From positions 1 through 64,000 of the forward strand of contig JAAYMN010000019.1 in NCBI GenBank assembly GCA_012521345.1: 64,000 bases of DNA, given 5' to 3'. Below, piece after piece: positions 9,517-19,056 of this stretch. The DNA comes from Bacillota bacterium. Lineage in GTDB: Bacteria > Bacillota > Dethiobacteria > Dethiobacterales > Dethiobacteraceae. Position 1 is the first letter of the stretch, and the number at the start of each line of letters is the position of its first letter. The translations under genes were made by a program, and so were the position numbers. The notes under the pieces were generated by a model, which was not told where the DNA came from, did no database searches, and saw only the letters and a program-made list of their open reading frames with translations.

Positions 9517-10752
9517 TCACAACTCCCGGCGGATTTTTTCCACCCAGCGGGCGGGCAGCACCGCCCGAACGCGGATGCCTTCCGGCAAATAATCCTGTGC
9601 TTCCAGCCTGCCGTGCCGCCTCACCAGAGACAGCAGCCCCGCCTGCGCAAAAGGAATTAAAAATTCCACCTGTCTATCCTCCTGCCGCAGAAGGCGTTCA
9701 ACGACCGAAAGCAAATCTTTTATCCCCCTGCCGCTTTTGGCGGCAATAGCCACATGTTCCTGATTCTGGCGGGAAAGGATTGGGTATTGCCTGGATGCCT
9801 CGGGCAGATCCATTTTGTTGAAAACTACCAGCACCGGCAGCATGCCGGCTCCCAGCTCCCCGAGGATTCTGTTGACTTCCGCCATCTGCTTTTCCGCCTG
9901 AGGATGGGCTGCATCCACCACATGCAAGAGCAGGTCAGCCGCCGCAATTTCTTCCAGCGTAGCCCGGAAAGCTGCCACCAGGTGATGGGGCAGCTTTTGG
10001 ATGAAGCCCACCGTATCCGTCAGCAAAAAGGAGCCGCCGCCCGGCAGCGCCACTTCCCGGGTGGTCGGGTCAAGGGTGGCAAAAAGCTTGTCCTCGGCGA
10101 CAACGTTTGCTGCCGCCAGGGTATTAAGCAATGTCGATTTGCCCGCATTTGTATACCCGACCAAGGCAGCAGTGGGTATATCGCTCTTTTTGCGCGCCTG
10201 CCTGTGCAGCAGCCTGTGCTTTTTAATCTCTTCTATTTCCGCCTTCAGGTCGCCGATTCTCTTGCGCAGGCGCCTTCTGTCGGTTTCCAGCTTTGTTTCC
10301 CCCGGGCCGCGGGTACCAATCCCGCCGCCCAGGCGGGAAAGCTGTGTTCCCCTGCCCGCAAGCCTGGGCAAAAGATAAGTCAGCTGTGCTAGTTCCACCT
10401 GCAGCTTGCCTTCTCTGCTGCGGGCACGGCCGGCAAAGATGTCAAGGATCAATGCCGTTCTGTCCACCACGCGTATTTCAAGCAGTCTCTCCAGGTTGCG
10501 GATCTGTGTGGGTGTCAGTTCATCGTCGAAAATAACCAGGTCCGCACCTGTTTCCGCCGCAATTATTTTTAATTCTTCCGCTTTGCCCTTTCCCAGGTAA
10601 TAAGCCGCATCCGGCCGCGAGCGGGATTGTATTACCTCCGCCACCGGCTGAGCTCCGGCCGTCTGCGCAAGCTGCGCCAGCTCGCGCATGGTGTGAATGC
10701 TGCTCCCCCGGGAAGTATCGTTCTCCAGACCGGCAAGTATTGCTTTCTCCAT
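9517..10752 (-). CDS. hflX: Ribosome-associated GTPase HflX
   Basis: GTPase that rescues or splits stalled ribosomes. The 411-aa protein has an N-terminal HflX domain (about residues 25-115), a coiled linker with [16 protein letters not shown], and a G domain with [12 protein letters not shown] (G1), DTVGF (G3) and NKMD (G4). Start ATG 10752 has GGAAGG upstream; the 17 residues before it in frame are unlikely to be translated. It lies in the spoVK-hflX-ynbB run. Confidence 0.96.
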   Translation of the reverse strand: MEKAILAGLENDTSRGSSIHTMRELAQLAQTAGAQPVAEVIQSRSRPDAAYYLGKGKAEELKIIAAETGADLVIFDDELTPTQIRNLERLLEIRVVDRTALILDIFAGRARSREGKLQVELAQLTYLLPRLAGRGTQLSRLGGGIGTRGPGETKLETDRRRLRKRIGDLKAEIEEIKKHRLLHRQARKKSDIPTAALVGYTNAGKSTLLNTLAAANVVAEDKLFATLDPTTREVALPGGGSFLLTDTVGFIQKLPHHLVAAFRATLEEIAAADLLLHVVDAAHPQAEKQMAEVNRILGELGAGMLPVLVVFNKMDLPEASRQYPILSRQNQEHVAIAAKSGRGIKDLLSVVERLLRQEDRQVEFLIPFAQAGLLSLVRRHGRLEAQDYLPEGIRVRAVLPARWVEKIRREL

Positions 10753-10814
10753 GCAAAACCTTCCTTTCTGCTTCATTGTAACAGATCGGAAGGTTGACGG
10801 CAATTTCCCCTTTC

Positions 10815-11816
10815 TTATGCCTGCCAGATATAGATTCCTGCTTCTTCCCCCGCCGGCAGGACAAAATCTTCCCGCAAAAGCATGATCAAATCGTCCCTGG
10901 TATAAATGCGGCGGTCCACAAGGCGCAAGGCCTGGCGGCGAATGGCCCGCTCAATCAGGTTCCGCACCAGGCGGGCGTTGCTGAAATTGGGGCGGTTTGC
11001 ATCCACCTGCTGCTGCAGGTATTGCCGCAGGTATTCCGCAGCTCCCACAGACAGCTGGTATTGCCGCTCCCGCACCATCAACTGCGCAATCTCCATCAAT
11101 TCATCACAACTATAATCAGGAAAATGCAAATGGATGGGAAAACGCGAGCGCAACCCGGGATTGGTGGAGAGGAAATTTTCCATTTCCTTTTCATAACCGG
11201 CCAGAATGAGAATAATTTCATTTTTATGATCCTCCATAGCCTTGACCAGGGTGTCGATCGCTTCCTTGCCAAAATCTTTGGCGCCGCCCCGGGCAAGGGA
11301 ATAGGCTTCATCTATGAAAAGAATACCGCCCATGGCTTTTTTCAGCTGTTCCCGGCATTTCTGCGCCGTGTGGCCGATATACTCACCCACCAGATCAGCC
11401 CGTTCCACTTCCACCAAGTGGCCCTTGGGCAGGACCTTCAGTTCCGCCAGCATTTTGCCCAGGATTCTTGCCACGGTAGTCTTGCCGGTGCCCGGATTGC
11501 CCTTAAAAATCATATGTAAAACAAGACTTTCGTTTTTTAGCTGGAAGCGTTCCCGCCGGCGGCAGATTTCGACAAAAGCCCTGATCTCCCTGACCAATTC
11601 CTTGACCTGCGACAAGCCGATTAAACTGTCCAGTTCATGCAGCACCTGCTGCATGCTCTCCTGCCTTTCACCTGCAAAACCGGGTTCTGCCGCAGCCTGC
11701 TGCGTCCTAGCGGCCGCCTCCTCCGCCGGCTTGGGCTGCCCGGGACCTTCCCGGCTTTGCTTGAGCTCCCTGTCGGCAAAAGTATACTTTAAGCCAAACC
11801 TGGTCGTCTGTTTCAT
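10815..11816 (-). CDS. spoVK: Stage V sporulation protein K (AAA+ ATPase)
   Basis: A 333-aa CbbX-like AAA+ ATPase. The first about 65 residues are low-complexity (A/E/Q-rich). Then come Walker [17 protein letters not shown], Walker [11 protein letters not shown], and a sensor region with LAGYEKEME. In Bacillus it is needed for spore maturation in the mother cell. Start ATG 11816 is preferred over the GTG at 11825 because GGGAGG lies 9 bases upstream of it. Confidence 0.93.
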   Translation of the reverse strand: MKQTTRFGLKYTFADRELKQSREGPGQPKPAEEAAARTQQAAAEPGFAGERQESMQQVLHELDSLIGLSQVKELVREIRAFVEICRRRERFQLKNESLVLHMIFKGNPGTGKTTVARILGKMLAELKVLPKGHLVEVERADLVGEYIGHTAQKCREQLKKAMGGILFIDEAYSLARGGAKDFGKEAIDTLVKAMEDHKNEIILILAGYEKEMENFLSTNPGLRSRFPIHLHFPDYSCDELMEIAQLMVRERQYQLSVGAAEYLRQYLQQQVDANRPNFSNARLVRNLIERAIRRQALRLVDRRIYTRDDLIMLLREDFVLPAGEEAGIYIWQA

Positions 11817-11911
11817 GCCCTCCACCCTCCCGTCACCAACATTATATGCAGCAAATTTTTCTTTACGTGCCCGTGCCGGCGGCGGAGGAAAGAAGGCAAA
11901 AGCGGCAAAAT

Positions 11912-11944
11912 TAAAACAGGTTTCCGTCTTCAGAAAACCTGTTG
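11912..11944 (-). terminator. Terminator after hfq
   Basis: On the minus strand AACAGGTTT and AAACCTGTT pair around a short loop, followed by TTAATTTT. It lies 45 bases after the hfq stop and ends the mutSL-miaA-hfq transcript before spoVK. Confidence 0.7.
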
Positions 11945-11988
11945 TTTATCCACGGTTATTTTCAGCGGTTCTATGCTCCCCGCAGGCC

Positions 11989-12222
11989 TTACTCCGCAGG
12001 CTGGTTAAGATTGATATTGCGGTGGGGGATGATGGTAGATACGGCATGCTTGTAGACCAGTTGCTGCTTGTTGTCTACATTCAGCAGGATGGTAAAATTA
12101 TCGAAACTGCGCACTGTTCCCTTAATCTGGTAGCCGTTAATCAAGAAAACAGTGAGCATCATGTCCTCTTTCCGGGCTATGTTCAGAAAATTGTCCTGCA
12201 AGTTTCCTGAAGCTTTATTCAT
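11989..12222 (-). CDS. hfq: RNA chaperone Hfq
   Basis: A 77-aa Sm-like protein forming a hexamer that binds U-rich and A-rich RNA. The Sm1 part (LQDNFLNIARKE ... VFLINGYQIKGTVRSFDNFTILL) and Sm2 (QQLVYKHAVSTIIP) are clear, with the conserved YKHA. Start ATG 12222 has GGAGGAG upstream. It follows miaA, the usual arrangement. The C-terminal tail is short, as in other Firmicutes. Confidence 0.97.
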   Translation of the reverse strand: MNKASGNLQDNFLNIARKEDMMLTVFLINGYQIKGTVRSFDNFTILLNVDNKQQLVYKHAVSTIIPHRNINLNQPAE

Positions 12223-12276
12223 GCCTATCTCCTCCAAGCATAAATCATAATAGATTTTATTCTTCGCCTGCCGTAA

Positions 12277-13200
12277 TTATCCTGCCAGATATGAAGTAAT
12301 TTTTTCCGCTACAGCTAAAATTTTTCCATTATCTGCTAGATCTATCCAGTGCAAATCTTTTTCCCGGCGGAACCATGTCAGCTGGCGTTTGGCAAAACGC
12401 CGCGTCTCCTGCTTAATCATTTCCGCCGCTTCAGCCAGTGTCACCTTGCCCTGCAGGTAAGATACGATCTGTTTATAACCCAGGCTCTGCATTGACTTGG
12501 CTTCCGGCGGTACCCCTGCAGCCAGAAGCCCTTCCACTTCCGTCACAAAGCCCGCCGCGAGCATCTTGTCAACTCTTTCCTCAATCCGCCGGTACAGAAT
12601 GTGCCTGGGCCGCGTCAGGCAGAATTGCGCCGCCCTGTAGACAGGTTCTTTCGGGGTTTGCCTGACCTGCTCGGAGATGGGGCGTCCGCTTTGCAGATAT
12701 ACTTCCAGGGCACGAACAATGCGGCGGGTGTCGTTGGGATGAAGCTTGGCAGCGGTTTCCGGGTCCACGGCGGCAAGCCGGGCATGCAGTACGCCGGACC
12801 CGCAAGCTTCGGCCTCCGCATACAGCCGCTGCCGCAAATCCGGGTCAAAACCGCTTTCCGTAAAGGCAAACCCCCGGATTACCGCCCGCAGGTAAAGGCC
12901 CGTTCCGCCCACAAGGAGCGGCAGCCGGCCGCGGCCGGCAATCTCGGTGATAACCCTTGCGGCGTCGCGCTGGTAGTCGGCCACTGTATAATTGTCACGG
13001 GGGTCGGCAATATCCAGCAGGTGATGGGGGACAAGCAGGCGTTCTGCGGGAGAAGGTTTGGCGGAGCCGATGTCGAGGCCGCGATAAACTTGGACGGAGT
13101 CGGCATTGACTATTTCTGCATTAAGCATTTGCGCCACAGCCAGCGCCACGGCCGATTTGCCGACAGCCGTAGGTCCTGTAATAACTGCCACTTCGTACAT
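12277..13200 (-). CDS. miaA: tRNA dimethylallyltransferase MiaA
   Basis: Adds the dimethylallyl group to A37 of tRNAs reading UNN codons; MiaB then adds methylthio. The 307-aa protein has the P-loop GPTAVGKSAVA at residues 9-19, the substrate region NADSVQVYRGLDIGSAKP, and the insertion domain with VGGTGLYLRAVI. It starts one base after the mutL stop. The modification partner miaB is in the same gene string. Confidence 0.97.
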   Translation of the reverse strand: MYEVAVITGPTAVGKSAVALAVAQMLNAEIVNADSVQVYRGLDIGSAKPSPAERLLVPHHLLDIADPRDNYTVADYQRDAARVITEIAGRGRLPLLVGGTGLYLRAVIRGFAFTESGFDPDLRQRLYAEAEACGSGVLHARLAAVDPETAAKLHPNDTRRIVRALEVYLQSGRPISEQVRQTPKEPVYRAAQFCLTRPRHILYRRIEERVDKMLAAGFVTEVEGLLAAGVPPEAKSMQSLGYKQIVSYLQGKVTLAEAAEMIKQETRRFAKRQLTWFRREKDLHWIDLADNGKILAVAEKITSYLAG

Positions 13201-13201
13201 T

Positions 13202-15028
13202 TCAGCCCCTCCGGAAATTCCTGTCCACCACTTCCGCAGTGATGACCATTACCGTGGGACGCCCGTGGGGACAGGTATATGGTTCTGAGGTTGCCGCCAG
13301 GTTTTGCAGCAGGGCTGACATTTCGGACCGCTCAAGCTGCTGGTTGGCTTTGATGGCTCCTTTACAGGCCATCATCTGCAGCGAGCGTTCAAAGAGCTGC
13401 AGCTTATGATCACCCGCATGAGTCTCTGTCAAAAGATTGATCAATTCTTCCTGCCGGAGCGTATCTTTCCAGAAGACAGGAACTGTACGCAGGACGTAAC
13501 TATTATTGCCAAATCTTGCAAAATTTAAACCTAAGGCGGCAAAGGTCGCCAGCGATTCTTCCAGCGCGGCAGCTGACACCGGATCAAGTTCATAAGTAAG
13601 CGGAATAATTTCCTGCACGGGCAGGTTGCCGGACGAAACGTCTTTTTTCAGCGAGTCATACAAAATGCGTTCATGGGCCGCATGCTGATCGACAAGATAC
13701 AGGTCGCCGCCTGCAGACTGGGCCAGGATGTAAGTCCGGCGGTACTGCCCCAGGGGATGGAGTTCCGGGAAAGCCTTCCGGGCCAAGGCCGTGCCTGCTT
13801 CCGTTTCATCGCCTACCGCACTCTCCCTGACAATTGGCGCCGCCTCCTGTGCAGGCGGTGCCGGCAAGCCCGCCGGGCCGCACGCAGCCTGCCTGTGCTC
13901 CGCCCGCAGGCTCGCCGGGTAATTTATGTCCGCCTGCGTCGCAGACCGGGCAACGGTAATCCCGTAATCTTTCAGCGTCAGGTTGAAAGCGGCATGATAC
14001 CCGCCCTGCGGCCGTTCCGCCTGGAACTCGGCTATTAAGGAGTGCTCTTTCAGGGCACCTCTGATCCCTGCCAGGAACTGGCGGTAGACATCCCTTTCCC
14101 GGGAAAACCTGATCTCTTTTTTCGTCGGGTGTACATTGACATCCACTTCACCCGGGTCGGTTTCCAGGTAAATGACGGCGGCCGGGAAGCGGTTGCGCGG
14201 CAGAAGCGTCTGGTATGCCGTCTGCAGGGCGTCGGCAAGCAGCGGTGAGAAGACAGGCCGCTTGTTGACGAAAAAATACTGCAGGGTACGGTTGGCACGA
14301 CTTAAGGCCGGCTTGCCCAGAAAACCGGAAATTTTAAACAGAGCCCCCGCAGAGGAAAAAGGCAGAAGCTGCCGCATGTTCTGCCTGCCCAGCACCTGCA
14401 GCACGGCATCCTCCGGTTTGCCGCTGCCCGGAGTGGTTAAAACGATTTTGCCGTTGACCGTCAGGGTAAAGGAAATGCCGGGCCAGGCGAGGGCAAGCCT
14501 CTCCACGACGTCACTGATTCTGGCTCCTTCAGCCGCTGCACTTTTCATAAATTTCAGACGGGCGGGCGTATTATAGAAAAGATCCTCCACTTTTACCGCC
14601 GTGCCGGCGGGACAGCCTGCCGCCTCCAGGGAAATTGTTTTGCCGCCGTGCACAACAATCTCCGTCCCCAGGGCATCTTCAGCCTGCCGCGTCACCAGGC
14701 TGAAGCGGCTGACGGCGGCAATGCTGGGCAAAGCCTCGCCGCGGAAGCCCAGTGTTTTGATGCGCGCCAGGTCTTCCGCCTGTGTTATTTTGCTGGTGGC
14801 ATGGCGCTGCAAGGCCAGGGGGACGTCTTCCGCCGCCATGCCGCAGCCGTTGTCCGCCACGCGGATTAATTCAAGGCCGCCGCCTGTAATTTGGATGTCA
14901 ATGCGCGCTGCCCCGGCATCCACCGCATTTTCAACCAGTTCCTTGACTACCGCCGCCGGGCGTTCTATTACTTCCCCCGCCGCAATTTTATTGGCGGTAT
15001 TTTCATCAAGCAGACGTATGCTTGCCAT
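13202..15028 (-). CDS. mutL: DNA mismatch repair protein MutL
   Basis: Links MutS mismatch recognition to strand removal. The 608-aa protein has an N-terminal GHKL ATPase (ENAVDAGA, DNGCGM, GFRGEAL) and a C-terminal dimerisation/endonuclease domain. The metal-binding DQHAAHERILYD is near residue 430 and CPHGRPT is close to the end, so this is the nicking type of MutL found in bacteria without MutH. The gap to mutS is three bases. Confidence 0.97.
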   Translation of the reverse strand: MASIRLLDENTANKIAAGEVIERPAAVVKELVENAVDAGAARIDIQITGGGLELIRVADNGCGMAAEDVPLALQRHATSKITQAEDLARIKTLGFRGEALPSIAAVSRFSLVTRQAEDALGTEIVVHGGKTISLEAAGCPAGTAVKVEDLFYNTPARLKFMKSAAAEGARISDVVERLALAWPGISFTLTVNGKIVLTTPGSGKPEDAVLQVLGRQNMRQLLPFSSAGALFKISGFLGKPALSRANRTLQYFFVNKRPVFSPLLADALQTAYQTLLPRNRFPAAVIYLETDPGEVDVNVHPTKKEIRFSRERDVYRQFLAGIRGALKEHSLIAEFQAERPQGGYHAAFNLTLKDYGITVARSATQADINYPASLRAEHRQAACGPAGLPAPPAQEAAPIVRESAVGDETEAGTALARKAFPELHPLGQYRRTYILAQSAGGDLYLVDQHAAHERILYDSLKKDVSSGNLPVQEIIPLTYELDPVSAAALEESLATFAALGLNFARFGNNSYVLRTVPVFWKDTLRQEELINLLTETHAGDHKLQLFERSLQMMACKGAIKANQQLERSEMSALLQNLAATSEPYTCPHGRPTVMVITAEVVDRNFRRG

Positions 15029-15031
15029 CTT

Positions 15032-17623
15032 TTACTTCCCCTTTTTTAAAGCCTGCTGCAGCCTGTAAAGCAGCTGCATTGCCTCCAGCGGCGTGGTGGT
15101 AAGAAAGTCCGCCTGCTCCACTTCCGCGAGAGCTTTTTCCAGCTCTGGGTCCGGCGCAAACAGTTGCAGCTGTGTTTCCGCCGCTGCCGCCGTCTCCCGC
15201 TCCGCCCGGTCGTCTCTCTCCAGGGCTTGCAATATTTCCTCCGCCCTCTTCAGTACGGCTTGCGGCAGTCCCGCCAGGCGCGCCACTTGCAGGCCGTAGC
15301 TGTGATCCACACTACCTTCGACAACCTTGTGCAGGAAAATGATTTCATCGCCGCGCTCCTTGACGGCCGTGGCCAGGTTTTTAATGCCGGGAAATTCCCG
15401 GGCCATTTCCGCCAGTTCATGGTAATGGGTGGCAAACATGGTCCTGGCTTTTACTTTCCTGTAAATGTATTCCACCACGGCCCGGGCAATGCTGATGCCG
15501 TCAAAAGTGCTTGTGCCACGCCCCACTTCATCCAGGATGACAAGACTTCTTCTGGTGGCACGGTTTAAAATATTGGCCACTTCGCTCATTTCCACCATGA
15601 AAGTGCTCTGCCCGCCCACCAGGTCATCGGCGGCGCCGATTCTGGTGAAAATGCGGTCCACAATGCCGATGGCGGCGCTGCGCGCCGGGACGAAGCTGCC
15701 GATTTGCGCCATCAGCACAATGAGGGCCGTCTGCCGCAAATATGTTGACTTGCCTGCCATGTTGGGTCCGGTGATGAGCAGGATCTGCCTGTCGCTTGCA
15801 TCCAGGAGGGTATCATTGGGCACAAACATTTCCTCCCTGGTAACGCACTCCACCACCGGGTGGCGGCCTTCCTCAATCCTGATCTCGTCCCCCGTGTTTA
15901 TTTCCGGGCGGACATAGCGGTTTTCCATGGCAACACGGGCCAGCGACTGGTAAACATCAACTTCCGCCAGCACAGCCGCTGCCTGCTGTATTTCCGCGGT
16001 GCGGGCCGCCACCTGCCTACGGACTTCAAGAAACAGTTCATGCTCCAGCGCATACAGCCTGTCTTCCGCACCGGTGACGGTATTTTCAAATTCCTTCAGT
16101 TCCTCGGTGATGTAGCGCTCCGCGTTGGCCAGGGTCTGTTTCCGGATATAGCGGTCGGGTACAAGGTGCAGGTTTACCTTGGACACTTCCAGGTAATAGC
16201 CGAAGACCTTGTTGTAGCCGACTTTTAAAGACTTGATGCCGGTACGTTCCCTTTCCTGCTGCTCCATCTGCAGGATTTCACTACGACCGTCCCGCAGGAT
16301 GCGGCGCAGCCTGTCCACTTCCGCGTTGAAGCCTTCCCGGATCAGCCCCCCTTCCCGCAGGGAAAATGGTGGATCATCCGCCAGGGCGGCCTGCAGGTGG
16401 GAGGCAAGATCGGACAGGTCCGGCAGCTTTTCGGCCAGTTCCTGCAGGCGGGGACCTCCCTGCCGCAGCAGTTTGGCCATGGCAGGCAACACGGCAAGGG
16501 TAGCGGCCAGGGAAAGCAAATCCCTGGCATTGGCCTGCTCGCAGTGCACACGCCCCAGAAGCCGCTCCAGGTCATACACCTGCTCCAGCAGTTCGTAGAT
16601 TTCCGTGGCAAGCGCCAGGTTCCGGAACATTTCTTCCACCGCATCCAGGCGGGCAGTAATGGCGGCAATGTCCAAAAGCGGCTGCTCCACCCAGCGCTTC
16701 AGCAGCCTTCCTCCCGGAGCCGTCCTGGTTTTGTCCAGCACCCACAGCAAAGAACCATATTTGCGCTCTTCGCGGATGGTGCGCACCAGCTCCAGGTTGC
16801 GGCGGGTAGCGGCATCCAGCACCATATAGCCGCAGGGGTCGTAGACTGCCGGTTTCTGCAGATGTTCCAGGTTGTTTTGCTGTGTCTCGCGCAGGTATTG
16901 GACGACGGCACCGGCAGCGGACACGGCCAGGGTCAGCTCCTCGCAGCCGAGGCTCTGCAAAGTCCCGGCTTTAAACTGGTCCAGCAACACTTTTTCCGCC
17001 CGGGGGAAGGCAAAATCCTTGTCCGGCAGCGTATTGACCACCGTGCGGCTGTCAAGCCGCAGCAGCGCCTCCTGCAAGGCAGCCGACCCGGCAGCCCCTT
17101 CATTAACCAGCAGTTCCGCCGGCCGCAGCCTGAAAAGCTCGTCGGCAAGGAAACGGCCTGCACTGCTTCCTTTCACCTGCGTCAGGGAGAATTCGCCGGT
17201 GGATATATCGGCGGCGGCCAGCCCCATGCCGCTCCTGCCGGCATAGACTGCCGCCAGGTAGTTGTTGCTTTTTTCCTCCAGGAGGGCGCTTTCCGTGACC
17301 GTCCCCGGGGTAATGACGCGGACAATCTCCCGCTTAACGATTCCCTTGGCCGTCTTCGGGTCTTCCACCTGCTCGCAGATGGCCACTTTGTAGCCGCGCT
17401 CAATCAACCGCCCCAGGTATGAATTCAGGGCATGGTAGGGAAAGCCCGCCAGGGGGACGTTTTTATCCCGTGAAGTCAGGGTAATTTCCAGCTCCCTGGC
17501 GCCGATTTTGGCATCTTCAAAAAACATTTCATAAAAATCGCCCACGCGGAAAAGCAGGATTTTATCCTTGTTCTGGGCCTTGATGGCTTTATACTGCCGA
17601 ATCATTGGCGTCTCTGTTGTCAA
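15032..17623 (-). CDS. mutS: DNA mismatch repair protein MutS
   Basis: Mismatch recognition ATPase, 863 aa. The mismatch-contact Phe is in LLFRVGDFYEMFFEDA (about residues 24-39). Later come Walker A GPNMAGKSTYLRQ, Walker B VILDEVGRGTSTFDG and the C-terminal helix-turn-helix. The start is probably TTG at 17623: GGGGAGG lies 7 bases upstream, while the ATG at 17605 has no good site. This makes mutS overlap the end of miaB by 35 bases, suggesting translational coupling. Confidence 0.96.
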   Translation of the reverse strand: MTTETPMIRQYKAIKAQNKDKILLFRVGDFYEMFFEDAKIGARELEITLTSRDKNVPLAGFPYHALNSYLGRLIERGYKVAICEQVEDPKTAKGIVKREIVRVITPGTVTESALLEEKSNNYLAAVYAGRSGMGLAAADISTGEFSLTQVKGSSAGRFLADELFRLRPAELLVNEGAAGSAALQEALLRLDSRTVVNTLPDKDFAFPRAEKVLLDQFKAGTLQSLGCEELTLAVSAAGAVVQYLRETQQNNLEHLQKPAVYDPCGYMVLDAATRRNLELVRTIREERKYGSLLWVLDKTRTAPGGRLLKRWVEQPLLDIAAITARLDAVEEMFRNLALATEIYELLEQVYDLERLLGRVHCEQANARDLLSLAATLAVLPAMAKLLRQGGPRLQELAEKLPDLSDLASHLQAALADDPPFSLREGGLIREGFNAEVDRLRRILRDGRSEILQMEQQERERTGIKSLKVGYNKVFGYYLEVSKVNLHLVPDRYIRKQTLANAERYITEELKEFENTVTGAEDRLYALEHELFLEVRRQVAARTAEIQQAAAVLAEVDVYQSLARVAMENRYVRPEINTGDEIRIEEGRHPVVECVTREEMFVPNDTLLDASDRQILLITGPNMAGKSTYLRQTALIVLMAQIGSFVPARSAAIGIVDRIFTRIGAADDLVGGQSTFMVEMSEVANILNRATRRSLVILDEVGRGTSTFDGISIARAVVEYIYRKVKARTMFATHYHELAEMAREFPGIKNLATAVKERGDEIIFLHKVVEGSVDHSYGLQVARLAGLPQAVLKRAEEILQALERDDRAERETAAAAETQLQLFAPDPELEKALAEVEQADFLTTTPLEAMQLLYRLQQALKKGK

Positions 17624-18953
17624 GACAAATCCTCCCCATTAAGCTCCAGGTTCTTGCTTCCGTAATCTCGACAGGTACAAATTGGCCCTTGCAGATATTC
17701 TTGCCGCCAAAGTTAACAGTTTTGTTCGTAGCTGTTTTGCCGCTCCAGACAGTGGGGTCCGTTTTGCTGGGACCGTCCACCAAAACTTCCACCGTGCTGC
17801 CCACCAGGGCTGCGTTATGCCGGAGGCTGTGCTTGTTCTGCAGGGCAATCAGGCGTTGCAGGCGCTCTTTTTTTACTTCCGTCGGCACCTGGTTGGGCAT
17901 CCCGGCAGCCGGTGTGCCGGAACGCTTGGAATACATAAAAGTAAAGGCTGCATCAAAACTGACCTGCTCTACCAGATCCAGCGTCTCGGCAAAATCGTCT
18001 TCCGTTTCGCCGGGGAACCCCACAATCAGGTCGGTGGTAATGGCGCAGCCGGGCAGGAACTCCCTCAGCATTTTTACCTTTTCCAGGTAATGTTCCCTCG
18101 TATAGCCGCGGTTCATCAAGGCCAGGATTTTATTGCTGCCGGCCTGCACCGGCAGGTGCAGGTGCGGGCAGATATTCTTGCCGCGGGCCATGGTTTCAGC
18201 CAGCTTAGCGGTAAAATCCCGCGGGTGGGAAGTTGTAAAACGAATCCTTTTAATCCCCGTTTCCCTGTCAACGCGCGCCAGCAAATCAGCAAAATCGATG
18301 CCGTCCGGCAGGTCCTTGCCGTAGGAATTGACGTTTTGCCCTAAAAGAGTTACTTCTAGGTAGCCCCGTTCTGCAAGCAACGTGATTTCCTTCAGAATCT
18401 CTTCAGGTCTCCTGCTTCTTTCCCGTCCCCGGACATACGGTACAATGCAGTAAGAGCAGAAATTGTTGCAGCCAAAAGTGATATTGACCCAGGCTTTAAC
18501 ACTGTCCTGCCGGACAACAGGCAGCCCTTCCACCACACCCTCCGCTTCTTCCCGCAAATCAATCACCGTTTCCTCGCTCTCCAGGGCGCGCTGTAAAAGC
18601 TGCGGGAAGGCGGCAATGTTGTGTGTACCGAAAACCAGGTCCACAAACGGGTATTTCTTTTTTATTTTCTGCGCCACTTCAGGCTGCTGCGCCATGCAGC
18701 CGCAAACGGCTATTTTCAGCTCCGGATTTTTGGCCTTCAGGCGCCCCAGGCGCCCGATCAGTCCGAACACTTTTTCTTCAGCCTTCTGACGGACAGCACA
18801 TGTATTTAAAATTATTAAATCGGCCCCTTCCGCCGTTTCTGTCTCCTCATAACCCAGTTCAGTCAAAAAACCGCGCAGTGTTTCCGCATCCCTTTCATTC
18901 ATCTGGCAGCCGAAAACAGTCATGCTGTATGTTTTCTTTTGCACGTCGGTCAT
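17589..18953 (-). CDS. miaB: tRNA-2-methylthio-N6-dimethylallyladenosine synthase
   Basis: Radical-SAM methylthiotransferase that acts on i6A37 of tRNA after MiaA. The 454-aa protein has the N-terminal UPF0004 domain with three cluster cysteines (GCQMNERD, NTCAVRQKAE, CGCMAQQ). Then comes the radical-SAM CxxxCxxC in FGCNNFCSYCIVPYVRGRERSR, and a C-terminal TRAM domain. ATG 18953 is used; a GTG three bases upstream is an equal alternative. The end overlaps mutS. Confidence 0.96.
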   Translation of the reverse strand: MTDVQKKTYSMTVFGCQMNERDAETLRGFLTELGYEETETAEGADLIILNTCAVRQKAEEKVFGLIGRLGRLKAKNPELKIAVCGCMAQQPEVAQKIKKKYPFVDLVFGTHNIAAFPQLLQRALESEETVIDLREEAEGVVEGLPVVRQDSVKAWVNITFGCNNFCSYCIVPYVRGRERSRRPEEILKEITLLAERGYLEVTLLGQNVNSYGKDLPDGIDFADLLARVDRETGIKRIRFTTSHPRDFTAKLAETMARGKNICPHLHLPVQAGSNKILALMNRGYTREHYLEKVKMLREFLPGCAITTDLIVGFPGETEDDFAETLDLVEQVSFDAAFTFMYSKRSGTPAAGMPNQVPTEVKKERLQRLIALQNKHSLRHNAALVGSTVEVLVDGPSKTDPTVWSGKTATNKTVNFGGKNICKGQFVPVEITEARTWSLMGRICLDNRDANDSAV

Positions 18954-19056
18954 CACTCACTTAGGCGAATTCTTGTATCCTTACCATTGTATAATAATTT
19001 TGCCAAAATGCAAAGCGGCCGGCAATCGGCTCAAAAGCCTGCAGCCGGCAAGAGAA

